Positions 53,901-60,000 of a stretch of DNA of 60,000 bases are shown here, one piece after another. The position numbers were made by a program, and so were the translations under genes. Numbering within the stretch: position 1 is the first letter of the stretch; every line of letters starts with the position of its first letter. The stretch is from positions 12,784,460-12,844,459 of the forward strand of contig NC_064047.1 of the NCBI RefSeq assembly GCF_932526225.1. The letters are read 5' to 3'. The DNA comes from Nematostella vectensis (Eukaryota; Cnidaria; Anthozoa; Actiniaria; Edwardsiidae). The notes under the pieces are model-generated. The model was not told the DNA's origin. It did not search any database and saw only the letters and a program-made list of their open reading frames with translations.

Positions 53901-55140
53901 CACTAATCCCATGATCACTTGCCCTAAGTCGCTTACAAATGGAACTGCAACAGTTTTCATCGCCACCTTAGTATTTACGCTTGGCGTGCGTGCTGGTGCT
54001 TTGCCACAGTGTACCCCCTTGTTCATTTGGGGCAACTCTATTATCAGTGGTTTTTGGGTATCTCTGGATTGGGTTACAGGTAACACTTGGGGATTAAAGA
54101 TGTGCAAAAGCTAATGGTGCCCCCTCTCACAATTATCCACCCCACAATTCATTGACCTTGAGCAATTACGTCGCTGATGACCCCCTGAGACATCCAAAAC
54201 AGACTTTCTTCTCTTTAACAATGTTCCAGCGTTCATTTACTGGTGCAGCAAATAAAGCAGGACATTTCACTTCACTGTGCTCCTTACTACAGAGAATACA
54301 CTGATCTAGTGCAAATACAGCGGCCTGGAGCGCATCTGCAAATTCCTAAAACCCTTACGGTTTCGCTCTTTAATGGGCGGCCAGTCAGTAATTCTATTCA
54401 AATTTGCCTCCACAACATCTATAGGATCCCCATGGCTCTCACTCAACAACTTCACGGCTCTGGCATAGTCTCGGGGGACCCTGGTCAGACATTAGATCAC
54501 TCCCCTTACTTGATCATTTAGAGAGTTATTTTAATAACTTAAAAGGTGTGCATCACTGAGGGATTTATTATCATGGACTAAAGGGCTCAAGCTTCACCAA
54601 TAATAAGGCCACTTATCTCGGTCACCATCCAATATTTGGACTTGGACCCCTTTCAACCCTCTCTTGACGCTAACCCCTGACTCAATTTGAGGGTTGCTAT
54701 CCTTTCTGTTTGAAGCACCGGACTCATGTTTTAATAAATTCAAGTATTCGAACACCTAAACTAATGTTTCGGTGAAACAGCTTCTAATTCTTCTTACCCT
54801 TATCCGTCAGTTTCTATTAATCCGGAGTCAATTTGCTCTAAATTTTTCGTTACCTCTCTCGATTTTGTCCTGGCTTCTTTAAAGTTTTTGACGAATTGAC
54901 GGATCTTCGCTTCGCTACCTTTCTTTGCCACGAGTTCTTTCGCTCGATTTGCATTTCTAGTGGCAGTCGACTTCTCCACTTTCCGTTTTGCTGGACACGT
55001 GTCCTATTCGGAGATTGTCTCTGGCATCTTGTATATCCGGCACGAAGGACCAGCTCTGTTATGGACGGCGGCTTAAGGTTTATTGTTTGATTGTTCTGAC
55101 AGGCAAAGAACGCACAAACTCCTATTTTCGTCACAAAATG
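50955..55140 (-). mobile_element. BEL/Pao retrotransposon, decayed and 3'-truncated
   Basis: Minus-strand order from right to left: possible gag with cysteine knuckle (about 54110-55134), aspartic protease with LLDTGSETTLIR (53850-54107) and a linker with LGLDAAALMAP (53348-53596), RT N-part (52961-53293), RT C-part with GGFPMRKWILSS and STKRGILKRL (52296-52632), RNase H (DSTTALWWIRG, 51738-51992), integrase zinc region with HAGVEHVF and CPLC (51027-51422), then the first residues of the integrase core, where it stops near 50955. Multiple frameshifts and stops. The 3' LTR is absent and no 5' LTR was identified. A C run at 53449-53468 interrupts the protease linker. Confidence 0.85.
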
Positions 55141-55179
55141 GCGATTCCCTCAGTCCAAAAGATTTCCAAATAGTTCTCT

Positions 55180-58100
55180 GTTCTCGCACGGCCTTTTCAC
55201 AGGCATCCCGCGTACTGTTACAAACAATAACAACAAGTAAAAATATCAAAACGTTACAAATTATTCTTCATAACATTGCACCGGCAAATCAGAAAGAGAA
55301 AACCATCAATGAACTAAAAACAGTTCTGCAAAGAACTTGAGCCAAAGCCAATAATTATTGCGGAGATATTGCTCCTTTACACGCAATCAGTTAGAAGATG
55401 AGCCCATTTCTGCATTTATGTTTAACTTAAGAGACCAGCAACTACATATTAATTTCGCCATTTTTTGAACGAGTCATAAGGTACAGGTTGGTTTGTGGCC
55501 TCCGTAACGAGGCAATTCGGAAGAAAATTGTGACTGAAGTAGATCTGACTTTCTCTAAAGCCCCAGAATATTGCTGTAAATCTAGAAACAGCAGCTAAAG
55601 ATGCCGCTGCAATTGGTCAGCGTAATATGCCAATCAACAAGCTCCAGTCCAAAGACAGGTGTCATCACAGTAAACCTAAGGGGGGAGAGTTGTTACAGAT
55701 GTGGTATTAAATCGCCCCTTTTCAGACAAGTGCAGATTTAAAGAGGAATTCTGCCACAGTTGCAATAAGAGAGGGCATATTTCAAAGGCATGTCGCTCGG
55801 GACATCAAGAGAAAAATTTTAGTAGGAAAGTCCACTCTGTGAATCCAAGCGGGATGACTGTGAGGGAGAGGATGGTCCAGACAAGGATAGCTGTGATGAC
55901 AATGCAATAATGGATAATTGAACAAAACACAGTGATGCTGATGTTGATGTTACAATTGAAGGAGTTCCCTTGAGTACTGAGCTAGACATCGGATCTGAAG
56001 TTTCCATCTGAAGTTTTCATCTATTCCCCTTCAAGAGACTCACATTGTATACGAAACCTACAACGGGAGCCTGTTAAACCAGTAGGAGTGGCAAAATTGA
56101 ATGTACAGTATAAGGACCAGTCTCGGGTACTGGATCTTTATGTTGTCAAGAACGGGGTCCACCACTGTTTGGTAAAATTGGTTAAGAGAGATAAATTTAG
56201 ACTGGCCAAAAATCAAGGTCCAGGCATTCCAAGGTGTACCTTCAAAGGTGTACCAAAGGTGGCCTTCAAAGGCAGAGTACCTTGAGAATCGTTCACTCGC
56301 CTTGAACAATATGATTAGAAGGCAAATCAAGCCAAATGTCAATTCTTCCAGAAAAGCGTTGAATCCTGCGGTCATGTGATTGACGCGCAAGGCTTGCATA
56401 AGTCCCAAAAGAAGGTCAGTGCAGTACTGAATGCATAGAGACCAAAAAACGAAGCTCAGCTAAGATCATTTATCGGTCTGGTAAATTATTACCAGCGTTT
56501 CCTTCCCAATATAGCTTCCATACTGTATCCGCTGAATCTCCTGTTGGATAATGATTTCAAGTGGGCCTGGTGCAAGCAACAAGAGGACGCATTCCGAAAG
56601 GCCAAGTAGCTGGTTGCGTCAGACGTAGTTATCACACACTAAGACCCAGGTAGACCCATATTCATGGCCAGCGATGCATCTAGCTGCATCTGGCATCGGA
56701 GCCGGAATACCTCACATTATGGAAGATGGCAGTGAGCGACCCATCGCATTTGCATCTAGAACTTTCACTGCAGCATAGTGGGAGAAAGAGGGGTTATCGC
56801 TTGTATAGGGAGTAAAAAAGTTCAATCAGTAATTAGAAGGTAGGCATTTTACCTTGGTTACTGATCACAAGCCCCGCACTCATATATTCCATCCACATAA
56901 GGTATTCCAGCTACAGCCGTTGCACGCATACAGCACTTGGGCAGTTTTCTTGAGTGCTTTAGACTACACCATTGTATACAAAAACACTAGCAGTCACGGC
57001 AATGCAGACCTATTGTCTAGGCTATCATTTGAGACAACTGAGAGAGATGATAACGAGTATGATACTGTCGGTATGTTTCAGGTTCATGACTTACCAGTGT
57101 CCGCAGAAGAAATCAAGAATGAGACGCGTCGAGACCCTGTGCTGTCCCAAGTACTACAAGCAGCTATCGACGGTTGGTCACCACGACTTAGTGAGGTTAG
57201 TGAGCTACAGCCATATTGAAACATTGGACATGAACTTTCTATCCATGAAGAATGTTTGTGGTGGGGAATCAGAGTAATTGTACCACCAAAGCTTAGAGAC
57301 CGAGTCCTTGCCTTACTTCATAAAGGTTACATTGGGATCAGAATGGAGGGCTTGGCCAGAGATCATGTATGGTGGCCTGGTATAGACTATAGCATTATTA
57401 ATTCGTTGAGGTCCTGTCAGGATTGTCAAGAGGTGCAAAATTCACCCAGGTCAGCTACACTACATTGTTGCGAGTTTCCAGACCGCCCATGGCAACGCAT
57501 TCACATAGATTTTGCTGGTCCATTCTATAATCGTATGTTTTTTGGTGTTGTGGACGCATATTCAAAATAGCCTGAAGTTACTATCACGAAGTCCACTGCC
57601 TCTGAAGATACCGCAAATGTACTTTGCGAGATTGGGAGTTACTGAGATTGTGGTGTCCGATAATGGACCACAGCTAGTGTCAAATGAGTTTGAGTCCTTC
57701 TTGAAGAGAAATGTTATAAGGCATATTACTTAAGTGCCCCCTACCATCCATCTACTGATAGACTCACGGAGAGGTTCGTGCAGACATTTAAGAAGGGCAT
57801 CTCCGCGTTCAAAGAGAAAGTTCGACTACAAACAAAGGGTGATAACTTGTTACCAGCTTATCGCAATGTTCCTCGTGAAACCACAGGGCAGCCTCCTGCT
57901 GTACTGCTAATGGATCGAATATTGAGGTCAAGGTTAGATTCCCTCAAGCCTGATGTGCGAAAGACTGTAGAAAAAAAACAAGAGGCTGCACTTGAAAGGA
58001 GGAAGGGAAAGGGGAGTCTTTATTGAAGGTCAGACTGTACTAGCTAGGAACTACTCTACAAGACCTAAGTGGTTGCCAGGGGTTATAGATAGGCAGACTG

Positions 58101-58240
58101 GTCCAGTGTCTTATAAAGTTAAGGTCTACAAGGAGGATATACTCATTCGCTTCTCATCTCTGCTTGCGGCGGTCCCATCTCGAGCTCCTAGCACACTACA
58201 CCACTACAAAAGATACACTTCTTCTTTAATCTCCTAACAC
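55180..58240 (+). mobile_element. Ty3/gypsy retrotransposon, decayed, with internal RT deletion
   Basis: Plus-strand order: gag part (55180-55680), CCHC knuckle CHSCNKRGHISKAC (55760-55800), protease and linker (56050-56280), the end of RT (AQLRSFIGLVNYYQRFLP, near 56460-56510), RNase H (LVTDHKPR, 56850-57030), integrase HHCC region and core (57256-57733, with DAYSK and SDNGPQ), and the C-terminal GPVSYKV region (57990-58150). Between about 56280 and 56300 the RT catalytic core with its YxDD box is missing. Stops and frameshifts break every domain. No LTRs were recognised. Confidence 0.85.
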
Positions 58241-59335
58241 ACTTACACCACCACACATGATAAACTTCATCTTTGAGCTCCCAGCACACTACACCACCAC
58301 ACAAGATAAACTTCATCTTTTTAACGTCCATTCACTCTCACGACCATCAATCCTTATTGTCGTCTTCGCAATGTCCTGGTGACTTTAGACTTTGTTTCCG
58401 CCCTTTTGCTTCAATTTGCTGGCATTGTTGTGTTCAAGTGCCGACCTTACGAGCTGTGACCTAAAACAGTGAGAAATTGGACCCCCCTGTGTGATGCCCG
58501 AAAGCCGTGGATTTCATCTCTTACGGAGATTCTAAGCACTAAAGTCAGAACGGGGAAACTATTTACCTTGTACTCATACTCATTTGGTTTTGGTTGCCCG
58601 ATGGCGGTAAAGTATATGAGTTAATTTTGTATCCAATATTTGCGTGGCTTGCCGTGTTGTTTCATGTTTTTACAGTCTGTTTTGCGATGGGTTGGACATC
58701 GCAAAAAGTGTCATTTCAATTTTCATGTTGAGCGACTGGTTTGGGACCTCGCCATTAATTTTCTTATAATTCTATTCCATCCAGGGCGACGGTTTTGGAC
58801 CTCGCAAAAACGTTACAACCTTTTACATTGGGCGACTGGTTTGTCTGGTTTGTTCATGGTGGTGTTTCGTTCATGAGATATGTATATTTTTGTTTTTAAT
58901 GACATCGGAATATCTTTTGAAACTTGTATTTCACTGGTATGGATTGCGGTCTCTTAACGCTGCCATTTTCTTGTTTTTGTATATTTCTGTTTTAAACACA
59001 AATACCCATACACTCTTCTTTTATAAGAACGCCCAGCCTGAGATTTCACCAATAAGAACATGCTAAGAACATGCTGAGGCTCAGATAGCAGACAATTGTT
59101 TTCTTTTTTTGTCTTGATTCTTTCTAAAACGCTGAATGAAATTGTGCTCATAGGGGGCACCCCCTCATAGTAACAACCTTATTATTACTATTGATCATTA
59201 CTGTGATTCTCTTTCTAATCATTCATTGGGTATTATAAAATTTAAGAACATCGTTAACAACATATTCAGCCTTAAAATGTCCCAAACGCCACAACGAATC
59301 TCCTTGCCGGAACAAATCTACTGTTACAACGCCGC
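58241..59335. other. Non-coding stretch with a short tandem duplication
   Basis: A ~55-bp segment (CACTACACCACCACACAAGA-like) is duplicated at about 58190-58320. Further right the motif GCGAC(T)GGTTT..GGACCTCGC recurs near 58685-58810. No gene supported. Confidence 0.45.
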
Positions 59336-59800
59336 TGTTTTTTTCTGTTTTGTTTAGCAGTTTAGTTCGTTATGTCATTTCTGAGCCCGCCTCACGTGAC
59401 AGAGGGCAGCGGTCTGAGTGACTGCGTGGGGGACTAGGGTCTAGATTCCTTTGCGTCTTTCCCGAAGGGTTGATCAGACGCTTCCATTGTAAATTGAGAT
59501 TCGTCTGAGAAGATTTCGACTAGAAACAGGTATTTATATCGCGTATTTACACCCTATTTTAACTATTAACTGTACCTTTATGTGTTATTCGGGAAATTCG
59601 AAAGGTATTTAAGGCGTTTTAGAGAGAAAATATACTTTTTTTCCAAACCTTGTATTTCGCATATTAATTGGCAATCTATATTTGATATTTATGTGTTAAC
59701 TCACCCAATGTCTTGAGCTGTCAATGTTACAAAGCTGTACATCAAAGATTGGTACAGCTAGTTTAAAAAGAAACGCTTACTCAAGATGAATCTTTTAGGC
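59336..59800 (+). promoter_or_regulatory. Second copy of the TRIM-TLDc promoter/first-exon sequence
   Basis: Matches 3428-3960. The segment from GGTCTGAGTGACTGCGTGGG through GAAACAGGTATTTATATCG is almost unchanged over ~140 bp, including the donor GTATTT at 59530. The following ~250 bp match more loosely (AGCTGTACATCAAAG is shared). If the left copy is a promoter, this should be one for a gene to the right of the window. Confidence 0.5.
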
Positions 59801-60000
59801 AATGATAAACCTCATAGCCAAATGTAATTGATGTTTTTATCTGGTCATTTCAAACGGATAGGTCCATAGCAATAAACTGACAAATACAAAAGACCTGCAG
59901 GATCTATAGTGCTAGTACAAAGCAACGCAGGATGCCTACATATTGTAACATTGTTTTCCAATACAAGAAGCACTTTGCGAAGTCTTTTACACTTGGAGTT

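Overview
The window looks like animal nuclear DNA, most likely from a cnidarian such as a sea anemone. It is AT-rich, with phase-consistent spliced genes, and it carries a TRIM-family gene, a BAG-domain gene, a TRAPPC3 orthologue and a large EGF/SEA membrane mucin of a kind known from anthozoans. Much of the rest is minisatellites, foldback/MITE-like elements and decayed retrotransposons (two non-LTR lineages, BEL/Pao, Ty3/gypsy). The cnidarian assignment is inferred from gene content; there is no rRNA or mitochondrial marker to confirm it.

Layout. 0-5 kb: tandem and foldback repeats, then a probable promoter/5'UTR exon near 3.4-3.6 kb. 5.67-18.28 kb (+): one spliced gene in four coding exons, RING, B-box pair plus coiled coil, and TLDc in two exons. 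Joined, the exons give an open frame of 549 codons. Its introns hold a GTAG microsatellite, a broken non-LTR element split by an insertion with 147-bp direct repeats, a 48-bp minisatellite, and a 4.2-kb imperfect palindrome with a 28-bp satellite in its loop. 19-22.5 kb: a MITE, a 51-bp minisatellite and a 77-bp satellite (about 16 copies). 22.76 kb (+): a small uncharacterised gene. 25.28 kb (+): a single-exon BAG-domain gene. 27.34-29.72 kb (-): the last two coding exons of TRAPPC3, convergent with the BAG gene. 30-32.5 kb: repeats containing seven perfect CRE octamers, then a TTCGCGAA array and a ~134-bp satellite. 33.5-35.8 kb: a LINE whose 5' part is inverted.

36.9-49.5 kb (+): the 3' part of a membrane mucin gene. 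It encodes a Cys-rich module, a cadherin-like domain and EGF domains, then a tandem array of 48/54-nt symmetric micro-exons coding a Ser/Thr/Pro mucin linker. It finishes with a SEA domain bearing a GSVIA cleavage-type motif, one transmembrane helix, and a tail with an NPxY and a textbook ITAM spacing. 50.9-58.2 kb: a BEL/Pao remnant (-) and a Ty3/gypsy remnant (+), head to head. 59.3-59.8 kb: a second copy of the promoter/5'UTR sequence of 3.4-4.0 kb, which suggests a paralogous gene beyond the right edge.

The most interesting items are the TRIM-TLDc fusion with its duplicated promoter unit, and the ITAM-tailed mucin with its expanding and decaying micro-exon array. Both are gene models built by eye from splice signals and reading phase; transcripts would settle them.
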